From Actinomyces sp. ph3 (lineage in GTDB: Bacteria > Actinomycetota > Actinomycetes > Actinomycetales > Actinomycetaceae), in assembly GCF_000308055.1 (NCBI RefSeq), contig NZ_CAGY01000002.1, positions 153,158 through 217,157 on the forward strand: a stretch of 64,000 nt of DNA, given 5' to 3'. Below the pieces are notes generated by a model. That model was not told where the DNA came from and searched no databases. It saw nothing but the letters and a program-made list of their open reading frames with translations. This document shows positions 44,932 through 54,253 of this stretch, one piece after another (the stretch's first letter is position 1; the number at the start of each line of letters is the position of its first letter). A program made the translations under genes and the position numbers.

Positions 44932-45669
44932 TTATTCGCCCGAGGCCTTTCGCACCGGGATATCCTCAAAGAAAACCTGGCAGCCGCAGCTATTGCCGAA
45001 GGGCACCAGAGTCATGCTCATACCACCATCACTGAGCTCTTCAACGATCTGACGAATAGCAGCACCATGCATCTTGCACACAATGCTTTGGATCTTATCG
45101 TTGCCGATATTGAGGTAGGGGCAGGATTGGATGGACAGACCACCATCTTCTGCATTTAACGCACGGAAACCGCGCGTTGAAAGGAAAACTCGAAGAAGCG
45201 AAAGTAGGGCTTCCTCATCGTCATGGGCGGCATCAAGCGCACCGGAAGAGCGGATGAGATCAACGTACTGTTGCCCCCAATTCCGCCCCATGATGTCAGC
45301 GAGCTGTTCGCCGCCATCCGAAGTTTGAGCCATTGCCGAGGCCGCGGCAAGAAGAAGTTCCGAAGACTGACGTTGAAGACGCGCTGCATCCCCGATGACC
45401 GCGATCTCATAGTACATCGCGGGGCGGCCTCGCCCTTCGGGATTGTGAGTTCGACGCACAACTAAGCCCTGTTCGACCAAAGGAACAAGAGTCTCACGAA
45501 CCGAGTTCTTATGGATTCCCAAACGATCTGCGATTTCAACAACGGTTGCTTCGCGACCAATATCGGTAAGGGTGTGCAGAACCTTACGCTGCGCCGGGGA
45601 TGCGGTCGCCAACTGGGTGATCATGTATTCGATACCAATCGGACCGGCTTTCACCTCGCCGTTAGTCAC
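44932..45669 (-). CDS. SufR/ArnR-like winged-helix regulator with cysteine motif
   Basis: A 245-residue regulator. The N-terminal winged helix (about residues 22-90: SPAQRKVLHTLTDIGR, TVVEIADRLGIHKNSVRETLVPLVEQGLVVRR, GRPAMYYEIA) is of the ArsR/DeoR-like type seen in SufR. The C-terminal domain has Cys183 (QSCPYLNIG), Cys198 (IVCKMHGAAI), Cys228 and Cys230 (SCGCQVFF), the spacing pattern of SufR-type iron-sulfur regulators. Such clusters sense oxygen, NO or iron. It lies directly downstream of the nar operon on the same strand but behind a terminator, so it is probably transcribed separately. Control of nar genes, as ArnR does in Corynebacterium, is inference. Confidence 0.8.
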   Translation of the reverse strand: MTNGEVKAGPIGIEYMITQLATASPAQRKVLHTLTDIGREATVVEIADRLGIHKNSVRETLVPLVEQGLVVRRTHNPEGRGRPAMYYEIAVIGDAARLQRQSSELLLAAASAMAQTSDGGEQLADIMGRNWGQQYVDLIRSSGALDAAHDDEEALLSLLRVFLSTRGFRALNAEDGGLSIQSCPYLNIGNDKIQSIVCKMHGAAIRQIVEELSDGGMSMTLVPFGNSCGCQVFFEDIPVRKASGE

Positions 45670-45990
45670 AGCTACTCCTTGTCTTGAGGGACTTGGTTGA
45701 CATTCTAGTGCACAGACAACAACTAGCCGTCATTCGTTTCAAATACTGGGGCCTGTATGCGCAGGTCAGCACATACAGGCCCCAGATCACATCACCACAG
45801 ATCAGGCACCCGCACGCCCAATACCAACAGTCGGTCGCATTACGCGGGGTCTATCGGTGTATTCATACAGGTGAGAACGCGGGAACCACGATAAAGAGCC
45901 GGGGCGAGCATGCGCTCGCCCCCGGCTCGACCGTTGACCGCGCCAGGGCCTCGCCTGGGAGCGAGGGGCCGCGGCGGGCACGGCCATCGA
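45670..45990. promoter_or_regulatory. Intergenic region between nar operon end and the cysteine regulator
   Basis: About 320 bp without a convincing gene. It holds the regulator promoter (minus strand); a 14-bp inverted repeat (CTGGGGCCTGTATG at 45746-45759 with its complement at 45772-45785, 12-nt loop) that could be an operator or terminator; and the nar terminator at 45896-45928. Base composition changes sharply here, from mixed on the left to GC-rich on the right. A plus-strand frame starting at 45684 looks spurious. Confidence 0.55.
45896..45928 (-). terminator. Intrinsic terminator of the nar operon
   Basis: GAGCCGGGGCGAGC and GCTCGCCCCCGGCTC pair with one bulged base; on the minus strand the stem is followed by TTTAT. 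It lies about 63 bp past the narI stop. Confidence 0.7.
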
Positions 45991-46767
45991 TCAGTCCGAC
46001 ATACCGCCGCGCGTCATCTCGTGCGTGCGGCGCTCGTCGCGCGACCGGTAGATCACCGGGGGACGCGCCACGTAGCCGACCGGCGCGCTCACCGCGTGCA
46101 CGAGGCGGGTGAACGGCCAGATGCAGAAGAGCAGCAGACCAGCGATGATGTGCAGCTTGAAGCTGAGGGGCACGTCGACCATCAGGTGCGCCTGCGGGTG
46201 CAGGTAGAAGATCGACCGGAACCAGACGGAGATCGTCTCGCGGTAGTCGTAGCCCTCGTGACCGCCGAGCACCTGGTTGAGCAGGGTCGCAGCCCCGCCC
46301 AGGAGCACCGGGATCGCCAGCATCACGTAGGTGACGATGTCCATGCGGGTCGTCGCCACGCGCACCGACTTGACCACCAGGCGGCGGTAGATCAGCAGCG
46401 CGAGGCCGACGATCGTCATGATTCCAGCGATCGTACCGGGGATCGTCGCCATCAGGTGGTAGACGTGCTGAGGCACGCCAGCCGCCTCGGTCCACGTCTT
46501 CGGGATCACGAGGCCGAGGATATGGCCCATGAACACGAAGAGGACGCCGAAGTGGAACAGCGGCGACGCCCAGCGCAGGATGGTCGGCTCATTCCACTGC
46601 GAGGAACGAGAGGTCCACCCGTACTGGTCGGTCTTGTAGCGCCACGCGAGGCCCACGATGAGGATCGCGAAGGACACGTAGGGCAGGACCACCCACAGGG
46701 CAATGTCCAGGAAGGACAGCGACTGCGTCTCGGCTGCAGACGCGGCATGCAAAAGTGCGGATTCCAT
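45991..46767 (-). CDS. narI: Respiratory nitrate reductase gamma subunit
   Basis: A 258-residue membrane cytochrome b with five helices. It oxidises menaquinol and passes electrons through two b hemes to NarH. Recognisable segments are LDIALWVVLPYVSFAILIVGLAWRYKTDQYGWTSRSSQ near residues 20-60, SPLFHFGVLFVFMGHILGLVIPK with heme-ligand His, and SFKLHIIAGLLLFCIWPFTRLVH near the end, which carries a second pair of ligands. It is the last nar gene, 5 bp after narJ. High GC and strong third-position bias match the rest of the nar block. Confidence 0.95.
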   Translation of the reverse strand: MESALLHAASAAETQSLSFLDIALWVVLPYVSFAILIVGLAWRYKTDQYGWTSRSSQWNEPTILRWASPLFHFGVLFVFMGHILGLVIPKTWTEAAGVPQHVYHLMATIPGTIAGIMTIVGLALLIYRRLVVKSVRVATTRMDIVTYVMLAIPVLLGGAATLLNQVLGGHEGYDYRETISVWFRSIFYLHPQAHLMVDVPLSFKLHIIAGLLLFCIWPFTRLVHAVSAPVGYVARPPVIYRSRDERRTHEMTRGGMSD

Positions 46768-46772
46768 GAACG

Positions 46773-47462
46773 TTACCGTCCCATCGTTGAATCGGAAGTC
46801 GGGAAGGGCGTCGCGGACAGATCGCCCACGCCCACCAGTTCGGTGGGCGGCCCCTGGCTAATGAGCTTACGGAAGCCCGCAATGGTCTTTTCGTCCGGCT
46901 CGGGCAGCGTCGCGACCAGCGCATCCAGCAGCGGCGCGTACGGGGAGTCCGCGGCGCGCAGCGCCGTGCGGATCACCTCGATGCCCTCGCGGTTGGAGCG
47001 CAGCAGGCCCTCGGCCGTGCCGGTCTCGTCGAAGGCCGCGAACTCCAGGACCACCGGCAGGTGATCGGGCAGCTCCTCGCGTTCCATCTCGAAACCGGCG
47101 CGGCGCAGGATCTCCTTGAAGGCCAGGATGGCCTGGCCGCGTCCGCGGGTGTCGCCGTGCGTGTAGTACGTCAGGCCGAGCGCGCAGCGTCGGCGCTGGT
47201 CGAACGTCTCCACGTAGGTGGTCTGCATGGCGCGCAGGCCAGCGGCGCGAGCGTAGCTCACGAACGTGGCCAGGGACGCCGAGGCCGGCTCCGGCAGGTC
47301 CGCCAGAGCCTCCTCAACCGCGTCCAGCTTGGTCTCGAAGTCATCCCCCGGGTAGTCCAGGAGGACCGAGACCGCCATCCGCACGCCGCGCGCGTCCTGC
47401 GGATCCATCTCCGTTTCCGGAGCGGCCGTAGGAATACGCGGAATGCCGACGAAAGTACTCAT
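46773..47462 (-). CDS. narJ: Nitrate reductase molybdenum cofactor assembly chaperone
   Basis: A 229-residue TorD/NarJ-family chaperone that holds apo-NarG for cofactor insertion and is not part of the final enzyme. Family features are VSVLLDYPGDDFETKLDAVEEAL, YVETFDQRRRCALGLTYYTHGDTRGRGQAILAFKEILRRAGFE and ELPDHLPVVLEFAA. It overlaps the narH stop by 4 bp (ATGA) and is followed by narI, the standard order. Confidence 0.95.
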   Translation of the reverse strand: MSTFVGIPRIPTAAPETEMDPQDARGVRMAVSVLLDYPGDDFETKLDAVEEALADLPEPASASLATFVSYARAAGLRAMQTTYVETFDQRRRCALGLTYYTHGDTRGRGQAILAFKEILRRAGFEMEREELPDHLPVVLEFAAFDETGTAEGLLRSNREGIEVIRTALRAADSPYAPLLDALVATLPEPDEKTIAGFRKLISQGPPTELVGVGDLSATPFPTSDSTMGR

Positions 47463-49009
47463 CGAATTACCTCAAGGGGGAGCATCTGGCGTCCCTCCGG
47501 CGACGAGCCACCCATCGGGCGGTTCGACGTGGCGGGGGCCAGACCGTGGAAGGCCTCGACATCGTAGGACACCGGGCAGCCCTCGAGCTCCTTGATGCCG
47601 CGCGGCATCTCGGGGTGGGCGGTCGGGATGACGAAGCGGTCATCGTACTTGGCGATAGACAGCAGTCGGTACATCTCCTTGACCTTCTCCGGGGTCATGC
47701 CCACGGAGGCCGGGATCTCCTCGTTCGTCGGGTTGTCGACGAACACGTCGCGCATGTAGGAGCGCATCGCGGCGAGGCGACGCAGCGCCAGCTCCACGGG
47801 AGCCGTGTCTCCGGCCGTGAACAGGCCGGCCAGGTACTCCAGCGGGATACGCATCTGCGAGATGGCGGACAGCAGGACCTTGTGGTCCTCGCCGTCGCTA
47901 CCGGTCGCGGTCACCTGGTCGACGACCGGGGACAGCGGCGGCACGTACCAGACCATCGGCAGGGTACGGAACTCGGGGTGCAGCGGCAGGGCGACCTCGT
48001 ACTCGGTGATGAGCTTCCAGATCGGGGACTGCTGGGCGGCCGTGATCCACGAGTGGGGAACGCCGTTGGCCTGAGCCTGGGCGACCACCTGCGGGTCGTT
48101 CGGGTCGAGCAGGATCTCGCGCTGGGCGCGGTACAGGTCGCGCTCGTCCTCCTGGGAGGCGGCCCAGGTGACGCGGTCCGCGTCGTAGAGCAGCACGCCC
48201 ATGTAGCGCAGGCGACCCACGCAGGTCTCCGAGCAGATGGTCGGCTGGCCGACCTCGAGGCGCGGGTAGCACAGCGTGCACTTCTCGGCCTTGCCCGTGT
48301 TGTGGTTGAAGTAGACCTTCTTGTAGGGGCAAGCGGACACGCACATGCGCCAGCCGCGGCACTGATCCTGGTCGACCAGGACGATGCCATCCTCGGAGCG
48401 CTTGTACATCGCGCCCGAGGGGCACGCCGACACACAGGTCGGGTTCAGGCAGTGCTCGCAGATGCGAGGCAGGTAGAACATGTACGCGTCTTCGATGGTC
48501 TTGGCGACCTGGAGGTTCATCTGGTGCAGGACGGGGTCCTGATCCAGGGTCTCCATGGAGCCACCGAGGTCATCGTCCCAGTTCGGGCCCCACTCGGGCT
48601 TGTCGATGTGCTCGCCCGTGATCTTGGACTTCGCGCGGGCCGTCGGGATCGCGCGGGAGTTCGCGGGCGCCTGGAGCAGCATGTCGTACTCGTACGTCCA
48701 CGGCTCGTAGTAGTCCTTCATGGTCGGCTGCGTCGGGTTCGCGAAGATCTTCGCGAGCGAGGCGACGCGTCCGCCCTGACGGGGAACGAGGCGGCCCGTG
48801 GCGGTGCGCTTCCAGCCACCCTTCCACTTCTTCTGGTCCTCCCAGCCGCGGGGGTAGCCCACGCCGGGACGGGTTTCGACGCTGTTGAACCAGATGTACT
48901 CGGTGCCCTCGCGGTTCGTCCACACCTGCTTACAGGTGACCGAACAGGTGTGGCAGCCAATGCACTTGTCGAGGTTCATCACCATCGCGATCTGAGCCAT
49001 GACCTTCAT
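47459..49009 (-). CDS. narH: Respiratory nitrate reductase beta subunit
   Basis: A 516-residue iron-sulfur protein on the cytoplasmic face that relays electrons from NarI to NarG. It has four clustered cysteine groups: CIGCHTCSVTC near residue 17, CEHCLNPTCVSACPSG, CRGWRMCVSACPYKK (with Trp at the place that makes the [3Fe-4S] centre), and CTLCYPRLEVGQPTICSETC. The length agrees with the family. The start overlaps the narG stop by one base (TGATG). Confidence 0.96.
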   Translation of the reverse strand: MKVMAQIAMVMNLDKCIGCHTCSVTCKQVWTNREGTEYIWFNSVETRPGVGYPRGWEDQKKWKGGWKRTATGRLVPRQGGRVASLAKIFANPTQPTMKDYYEPWTYEYDMLLQAPANSRAIPTARAKSKITGEHIDKPEWGPNWDDDLGGSMETLDQDPVLHQMNLQVAKTIEDAYMFYLPRICEHCLNPTCVSACPSGAMYKRSEDGIVLVDQDQCRGWRMCVSACPYKKVYFNHNTGKAEKCTLCYPRLEVGQPTICSETCVGRLRYMGVLLYDADRVTWAASQEDERDLYRAQREILLDPNDPQVVAQAQANGVPHSWITAAQQSPIWKLITEYEVALPLHPEFRTLPMVWYVPPLSPVVDQVTATGSDGEDHKVLLSAISQMRIPLEYLAGLFTAGDTAPVELALRRLAAMRSYMRDVFVDNPTNEEIPASVGMTPEKVKEMYRLLSIAKYDDRFVIPTAHPEMPRGIKELEGCPVSYDVEAFHGLAPATSNRPMGGSSPEGRQMLPLEVIR

Positions 49010-52000
49010 CAGAACTGCACCTCCTGGGAGCGGCGGCGGATAACCGTGACCTCGTCGCGGTTATTGCCGGTGGGACCGTAGTAGTTGAACGCGTAGGCGA
49101 ACTGCGCGTATCCGCCGGCCAGGTGGCTCGGCTTAATGAAGATTCGGGTCAGCGAGTTGTGCGTACCGCCGCGCTTGCCGGACTCCTCGTTCAGCGGGGT
49201 GTTGATCTGGCGATCCTGGGCGTGGTGCATGAACACCGTGCCCTCCGGGATGCGGTGGGAGACAACGGCGCGAGCCGACACGGTGCCGTTACGGTTCCTC
49301 GCCTCGATCCACTCGTTGTCGCGCACGCCGATCTTCTCGGCGTCCTGCGGGCTCATCCACACCGTCTGGCCACCACGACCCAGCGTCAGCATGTACGGGT
49401 TGTCGTAGTACTGGGAGTGGATGGCCCACTTGTTGTGGACCGTCAGGTAGCGCACCGCGACCTCGGCCTGACCCGGCTGACCGGGACGATGGTCGCCGAC
49501 GGGGCGCTCACCGTAGATGTGCGCCAGGTCGAGCGGGGGACGGAAGATCGGCAGGGACTCGCCCATGTCCATCATCCAGTCGTGGTCGATGTAGAACTGC
49601 GGGCGACCCGTGAGCGTGTGCCACGGCTTGCGGCACTCGACGTTCTGCACGAAGGCGCTGTAGCGGCGTCCGCCGTGCTCGGAGCCCGACCACTCGGGGC
49701 TGGTGATGACGCTGCGCGGTTGCAGGACGGTGTCCTGGTAGGTGATCTTCTTTTCTTCGTCACCTTCGGCCAGGAACGCCATCTCGTTGCCGACGCGCTT
49801 TTCCAGCGTGCGGAAGCCCTGAACGGCCAGCGAGCCGTTCGTGGTGCCCGAGAAGCGCAGCGCCATGTTCGCCGCCTTGATGGCGGTGTCGCACAGCGGC
49901 ATGCCCTCGCCGGCGTTGCCGTCCATGGGGGCGCGGCCGTTGAGGTCGCCGAGCTGCTCGTACGCCTCCTGCATGTTGTACGCCACACCCTTGGAGGCCA
50001 GGCCAGCCTTGGGCACGAGCGGTCCGATGCGGTCGTACTTGTAGCCGACCTGCGTGTAGTCGCGCTCGATCGCAACCAGCTTCGGCATGGTCTTGCCGGG
50101 CGTCCACGTCTGCTCGGGAACGACGCCATCCGCCATGGTCATGGCGTCCGGGGAGTCGTGCCCCAGCGGAACCGCGACGACGTCCGTCTGGGTGTCCAGG
50201 TGGCCGGGGGCCATGCGGCCGACGAGGCGAGCCAGGGTCTGGAACACCTCGAAGTCAGTGCGTGCCTCCCACGGCGGGTTCACGGCCTCGTCGAAGCAGT
50301 GCATAAAGGGGTGCATGTCCGTGGAGGACAGGTCGTGCTTCTCGTACCACGTGGCGGCGGGCAGCACCACGTCGGAGTGCAGCGTCGTCGAGGTGTTACG
50401 GAAGTCCGCGACCCACATGAGGTCGAGCTTGCCGGGGTGAGCCTCACGCCAGTTGACGGACGCGGGACGGTTGCCCTCTTCCAGCTCCTCGGCGTTGACC
50501 TCGTTGCCGGTACCCAGCATGTGACGCAGGAAGAACTCGGTGCCCTTCGCGGACGAGCCGAGCAGGTTCGTACGCCAGTTCGCGAGGATCTTCGGGACGT
50601 TGTGATGGGCGTCCGGGTCCTCGATCGCGAACTGGAGGCGACCCTCGCGCAGCTCCTGGGACACGTATTCCGCGGGGGCCATGCCGGCCTCGGCGGCCTC
50701 GCGGCCCAGCTGGGTCGAGCCCTTGGAGAACGTCGGGTAGCAGGGCATCCAGCCGCGCTGAACCGACTCGACGAGGGTGTCGACCAGCTGCTTGCCGTCC
50801 AGGTTCGAGGACTTGATCGGGTTTCCCATGGCCGAGGCCGCAGCACCGTCGTAGCGCCACTGGTCCGTGGTCATGTAGTACCAGCCGGTGGAGATCATCT
50901 GGCGCGGCGGGCGCGCCCAGTCCAGGGCGAAGGTGAAGGAGCCCCAACCCATGATCGGGCGGACCTTCTCCTGACCCACGTAGTGGGCCCAGCCGCCGCC
51001 GTTGCGGCCCTGGGTGCCACACATTTCCGTGAGCGCCAGGAACGTACGGTACATCTCGTCGGAGTGGTAGTAGTGGTTCGTGCCGGCGCCCATGAGGATC
51101 ATGGAACGGCCCTGCGTCTCAACCGCGTTCTGCGCGAACTCGCGGCCGATCTTGATGGCTGCGGCGGCGGGAACCGACGTGAACTCCTCCTGCCACGCAG
51201 GGGTGCCCGGCGTGGAGGCGTCCATGTAGTCGGTGGGCCACTCACCCGGCAGACCCTCACGCTCGACGGCGTACTGGGCGAGCAGGATGTCGAACACGGT
51301 CGTCACGAGGCGACCGTTGACGCGGCGCGCGGGCACGCCACGCTTCACGTAGCCACCGCCGACCGAGGCCTGGCCGGGGGCCGCGGGCAGGTCGAAGCGC
51401 GGCAGGGCAATCTCGACGGCTTCCCACTCGTCCGTGTCCATGATGGACATGACGGGCTCGACGCCATCCAGGTTGAGGTTCCAGTGGCCGGCGCCCTCCT
51501 CACCGAAGCGATCGGCGAGCGTGCCGCCCGGGTCCTTGACCGTGCCGTCGGCCTCGATGACGAGGGGACGGAACTGGTTGTTCTCGGTGCGCTCGGTCGT
51601 GCCTGCGGGCATCTTGGCGGCCGTCAGGAACTTGCCGGGGACCAGGGTCGTCGGGGCGACGCCCTCGTGGGCACCCTCGCCGACCTCGTTAATCTCCACC
51701 AGGAACGGGGAGTCGGTGTAGCGCTTCATGTAATCGAGGAACATGGGCTCGCGCTTGCCGACGTGGAATTCCTTGAGGATGACGTGGCCCATCGCCTGCG
51801 CCAGGGCGCCGTCCGTGCCGGGCTGGACGCGCAACCAGTCGTCCGCGAACTTCGTGTTGTCCGCGAAGTCCGGGGACACGACGATGACCTTCTGGCCGTG
51901 GTAGCGGGCCTCGGCCATGAAGTGGGCGTCGGGGGTACGGGTCAGCGGCAGGTTCGAGCCCCACATGATGAGGTACTGCGAGTTGAACCAGTCGCCGGCC

Positions 52001-52779
52001 TCGGGCACGTCGGTCTGGTCGCCGAAGACCTGCGGCGAGGCCGGGGGCAGGTCCGCGTACCAGTCGTAGAAGGACAGCATGGTCGCGCCGATGAGCTCGT
52101 GGAAGCGGGCGCCCGCACCGTAGGAGATCATCGACATGGCGGGGATAACCGAGAAGCCGGCGATGCGGTCGGGGCCGTACTGCTTGATCGTGTGCACGTA
52201 GGCGGCGGCGACGATCTCCATCGCCTCTTCCCACGACACGCGGACCATGCCGCCGCGGCCACGCTGCGACTTGTAGGCGCGAGCCTTCTCCGGGTCCTCG
52301 ACGACCGCGGCCCACGCGTCGACGGGATCCCCGAGGCGCTTCTTGGCCTCGCGGAACATGTCGAGCAGGACGCCGCGCACGTAGGGGTACTTGATACGGG
52401 TCGGCGAGTACTCGTACCACGAGAACGCCGCGCCACGCGGGCAGCCGCGGGGCTCGTACTCGGGCATGTCCGCGCCGGTCGACGGGTAGTCAGTCTGCTG
52501 GGTTTCCCAGGTGATGACGCCGTCCTTGACGAAGATCTTCCACGAGCAGGAGCCCGTGCAGTTCACGCCATGGGTGGAGCGCACGATCTTGTCGTAGCTC
52601 CAGCGGTCGCGGTAGAAGGAGTCGCCGTCGCGGCCGCCCTCGAGGAAGAGCTGGCGCGCGTCGGCGGACGCCTTGCCGCGACGCAGCCACGAGCCGAGCG
52701 CAAACAGGGTTGCGCCGGTCGCAGGCTTGACCTCGCCGCCGTAGGTCGGGAAGGTCATATCGGATTCGAGATTCGTCAT
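49009..52779 (-). CDS. narG: Respiratory nitrate reductase alpha subunit
   Basis: The 1256-residue catalytic subunit carrying bis-MGD molybdenum and the FS0 cluster; it reduces nitrate to nitrite in the cytoplasm. FS0 ligands are visible as His70, Cys74 and Cys78 (STHGVNCTGSCSW) and Cys113 (RGCPRGAAF). The Mo-ligand Asp is in FGDQTDVPEAGDWFNSQ. MGD-binding segments such as LIMWGSNLPLTRTPDAHF and ILMGAGTNHYYHSDE are intact. No twin-arginine signal is present, which agrees with a cytoplasm-facing NarG. The full length indicates a functional enzyme. Its cofactor is made by the moa/moe/mob genes 2-8 kb away. Confidence 0.97.
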   Translation of the reverse strand: MTNLESDMTFPTYGGEVKPATGATLFALGSWLRRGKASADARQLFLEGGRDGDSFYRDRWSYDKIVRSTHGVNCTGSCSWKIFVKDGVITWETQQTDYPSTGADMPEYEPRGCPRGAAFSWYEYSPTRIKYPYVRGVLLDMFREAKKRLGDPVDAWAAVVEDPEKARAYKSQRGRGGMVRVSWEEAMEIVAAAYVHTIKQYGPDRIAGFSVIPAMSMISYGAGARFHELIGATMLSFYDWYADLPPASPQVFGDQTDVPEAGDWFNSQYLIMWGSNLPLTRTPDAHFMAEARYHGQKVIVVSPDFADNTKFADDWLRVQPGTDGALAQAMGHVILKEFHVGKREPMFLDYMKRYTDSPFLVEINEVGEGAHEGVAPTTLVPGKFLTAAKMPAGTTERTENNQFRPLVIEADGTVKDPGGTLADRFGEEGAGHWNLNLDGVEPVMSIMDTDEWEAVEIALPRFDLPAAPGQASVGGGYVKRGVPARRVNGRLVTTVFDILLAQYAVEREGLPGEWPTDYMDASTPGTPAWQEEFTSVPAAAAIKIGREFAQNAVETQGRSMILMGAGTNHYYHSDEMYRTFLALTEMCGTQGRNGGGWAHYVGQEKVRPIMGWGSFTFALDWARPPRQMISTGWYYMTTDQWRYDGAAASAMGNPIKSSNLDGKQLVDTLVESVQRGWMPCYPTFSKGSTQLGREAAEAGMAPAEYVSQELREGRLQFAIEDPDAHHNVPKILANWRTNLLGSSAKGTEFFLRHMLGTGNEVNAEELEEGNRPASVNWREAHPGKLDLMWVADFRNTSTTLHSDVVLPAATWYEKHDLSSTDMHPFMHCFDEAVNPPWEARTDFEVFQTLARLVGRMAPGHLDTQTDVVAVPLGHDSPDAMTMADGVVPEQTWTPGKTMPKLVAIERDYTQVGYKYDRIGPLVPKAGLASKGVAYNMQEAYEQLGDLNGRAPMDGNAGEGMPLCDTAIKAANMALRFSGTTNGSLAVQGFRTLEKRVGNEMAFLAEGDEEKKITYQDTVLQPRSVITSPEWSGSEHGGRRYSAFVQNVECRKPWHTLTGRPQFYIDHDWMMDMGESLPIFRPPLDLAHIYGERPVGDHRPGQPGQAEVAVRYLTVHNKWAIHSQYYDNPYMLTLGRGGQTVWMSPQDAEKIGVRDNEWIEARNRNGTVSARAVVSHRIPEGTVFMHHAQDRQINTPLNEESGKRGGTHNSLTRIFIKPSHLAGGYAQFAYAFNYYGPTGNNRDEVTVIRRRSQEVQF

Positions 52780-52847
52780 GGGGTGCTCCTAAGAGTCGAT
52801 TGACGAGGCAGTGGCAGGTCCGTCGGCACCACGCAGTGCCGGGTGGA

Positions 52848-54221
52848 TCAGCCGGGGAACGGGGCGTTCTTGCGCGCGTACATGATCCAGCACAGGACCG
52901 AGCACAGGGCGCAGAAGATGGCGCAGCCCAGGAAGAAGGCCCATGCGCCACCGGTGCCGACCGCGGAGAGGGCGACGCCGACGAGGAAGGGGCCGAGGGA
53001 TGCGATGGCGGAGGTGAAGCCGATGGCGCCGCCAGCCTGGCGGGCCGGCATGATCATCGGCATCTGCTTGAAGGTACCGGCGTTACCGAAGCCGGAGAAC
53101 AGGAACATGGTGAGCATGAGCGCCATGAAGATGTAGAAGTCGGTCCAACCCGTGGGGTTGTACAGGACCCAGGCGATACCGGCCAGCGTAATGGCCATGC
53201 CGACGCCGGAGATGAAGGTCCAGATGGCGCCGCCCATGCGATCGCAGAAGATGCCCCAGGACATGCGGATGATCGAGCCGATGAGGGGGCCGAGGAAGGC
53301 GAAGGTCGCGCCCAGGACCGGCAGGCCGAGGGAGGACTCGCGGCCGAACTGGTTGTTGATGAGGAGAGCGAAGACGGCGGAGAAGCCGGAGAACAGGCCG
53401 AAGGTCATGACGTAGAGGATGGTCATGTACCAGGTGTTGGGGTTGGAGAAGATGTCCAGCTGCTGCTTGATGTTGGCCTTGACGGGAACGTCGCGCAGCC
53501 AGATGAAGGCGAGGATCGCAGCGACGAGGCACCACGGAACGAAGAAGATCGCTGCGTTGTAGACCCAGATGTTCTCACCGGCGTGGTCGCCGGATACCTG
53601 CCGCTGCGGGGCAAGCCAGGTCATACCGAAGAGGCTGAAGCCCATGAGGATGGGGCCGACCAGCTGGATGACGGACATGCCGAGGTTACCGATGCCACCC
53701 TGCAGGCCGAGCGCCGTGCCGGCGAGGCGCTTGGGGAAGAAGTAGCCGGTCGAGGGCATGTAGCCGGAGAACGAGCCGCCGCCGATTCCACACATGAAGG
53801 CCAGGGTCAGCAGGACCCAGTAGGGGGTCGTGTTGTCCTGGACCGCGAAGAACCAGCCGAGCATCGGAATGATGCACAGCAGGGAGGTGATGCCCACGAG
53901 CTTGCGTGTGCCGATGAGCGGGGGCAGGAACATGTAGATGAGGCGCAGGATGCCGGCGGCCAGACCCGGAAGGGCGGTCAGCCAGTAGAGCTGAGACTTA
54001 TCCAGGTTGAAGCCGAGAAGCGTCAGCTTGGGCGCGATCGTGCTGGGCAGGAACCACACGCAGAAGGCCAGGATCAGCGAGTAGGTCGTGATCCACAGCG
54101 TGCGCCACGCGAGCTTCGAGTCCCACTTTTCGGGGTTGTTCGGCTCCCAATCCTGAAGGACATATTTACTGGCTCGCTTTTCCGCGGGTGCGGCCGACGA
54201 TTCAGCATGTGAGGTAGTCAT
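52848..54221 (-). CDS. narK: Nitrate/nitrite transporter (MFS, NarK/NasA family)
   Basis: A 457-residue MFS transporter with twelve predicted helices. Nitrate-signature-type stretches are present: GGGSFSGYMPSTGYFFPKRLAGTALGLQGGIGNLG in helix 5 and FKQMPMIMPARQAGGAIGFTSAIASLGPFLVG in helix 11. It should import nitrate and/or export nitrite. It leads the narKGHJI block, with narG starting 68 bp downstream. The ATG at 54221 follows GGGAGAG; the earlier frame opening at 54251 has no such support. High GC, as in the other nar genes. Confidence 0.95.
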   Translation of the reverse strand: MTTSHAESSAAPAEKRASKYVLQDWEPNNPEKWDSKLAWRTLWITTYSLILAFCVWFLPSTIAPKLTLLGFNLDKSQLYWLTALPGLAAGILRLIYMFLPPLIGTRKLVGITSLLCIIPMLGWFFAVQDNTTPYWVLLTLAFMCGIGGGSFSGYMPSTGYFFPKRLAGTALGLQGGIGNLGMSVIQLVGPILMGFSLFGMTWLAPQRQVSGDHAGENIWVYNAAIFFVPWCLVAAILAFIWLRDVPVKANIKQQLDIFSNPNTWYMTILYVMTFGLFSGFSAVFALLINNQFGRESSLGLPVLGATFAFLGPLIGSIIRMSWGIFCDRMGGAIWTFISGVGMAITLAGIAWVLYNPTGWTDFYIFMALMLTMFLFSGFGNAGTFKQMPMIMPARQAGGAIGFTSAIASLGPFLVGVALSAVGTGGAWAFFLGCAIFCALCSVLCWIMYARKNAPFPG

Positions 54222-54253
54222 TGACACTCTCCCTTTCCTACCTAAACGCATAC

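Noticed and set aside
45746..45929. Hairpins near the nar composition break as a possible tRNA or attachment site
   Set aside because: No cloverleaf, T-loop or CCA end can be drawn, and no integrase or direct-repeat pair was found at the two ends of the nar block.
45684..46112. A 142-codon plus-strand frame between the regulator and narI
   Set aside because: The sequence is low-complexity, runs into narI and the nar terminator, and has no plausible ribosome binding site.
47546..49081. A 511-codon antisense frame over narH and similar frames over narI and narK (45910-47064, 52800-54212)
   Set aside because: Same high-GC artefact; the sense frames are clear nar genes.
49123..52803. A 1226-codon open frame antisense to narG, nearly as long as narG
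   Set aside because: It mirrors the narG codon phase; strong G/C third-position bias removes stop codons on the opposite strand. The translation is low-complexity (Val, Arg, Gly, His) without domains, while narG has all catalytic motifs.
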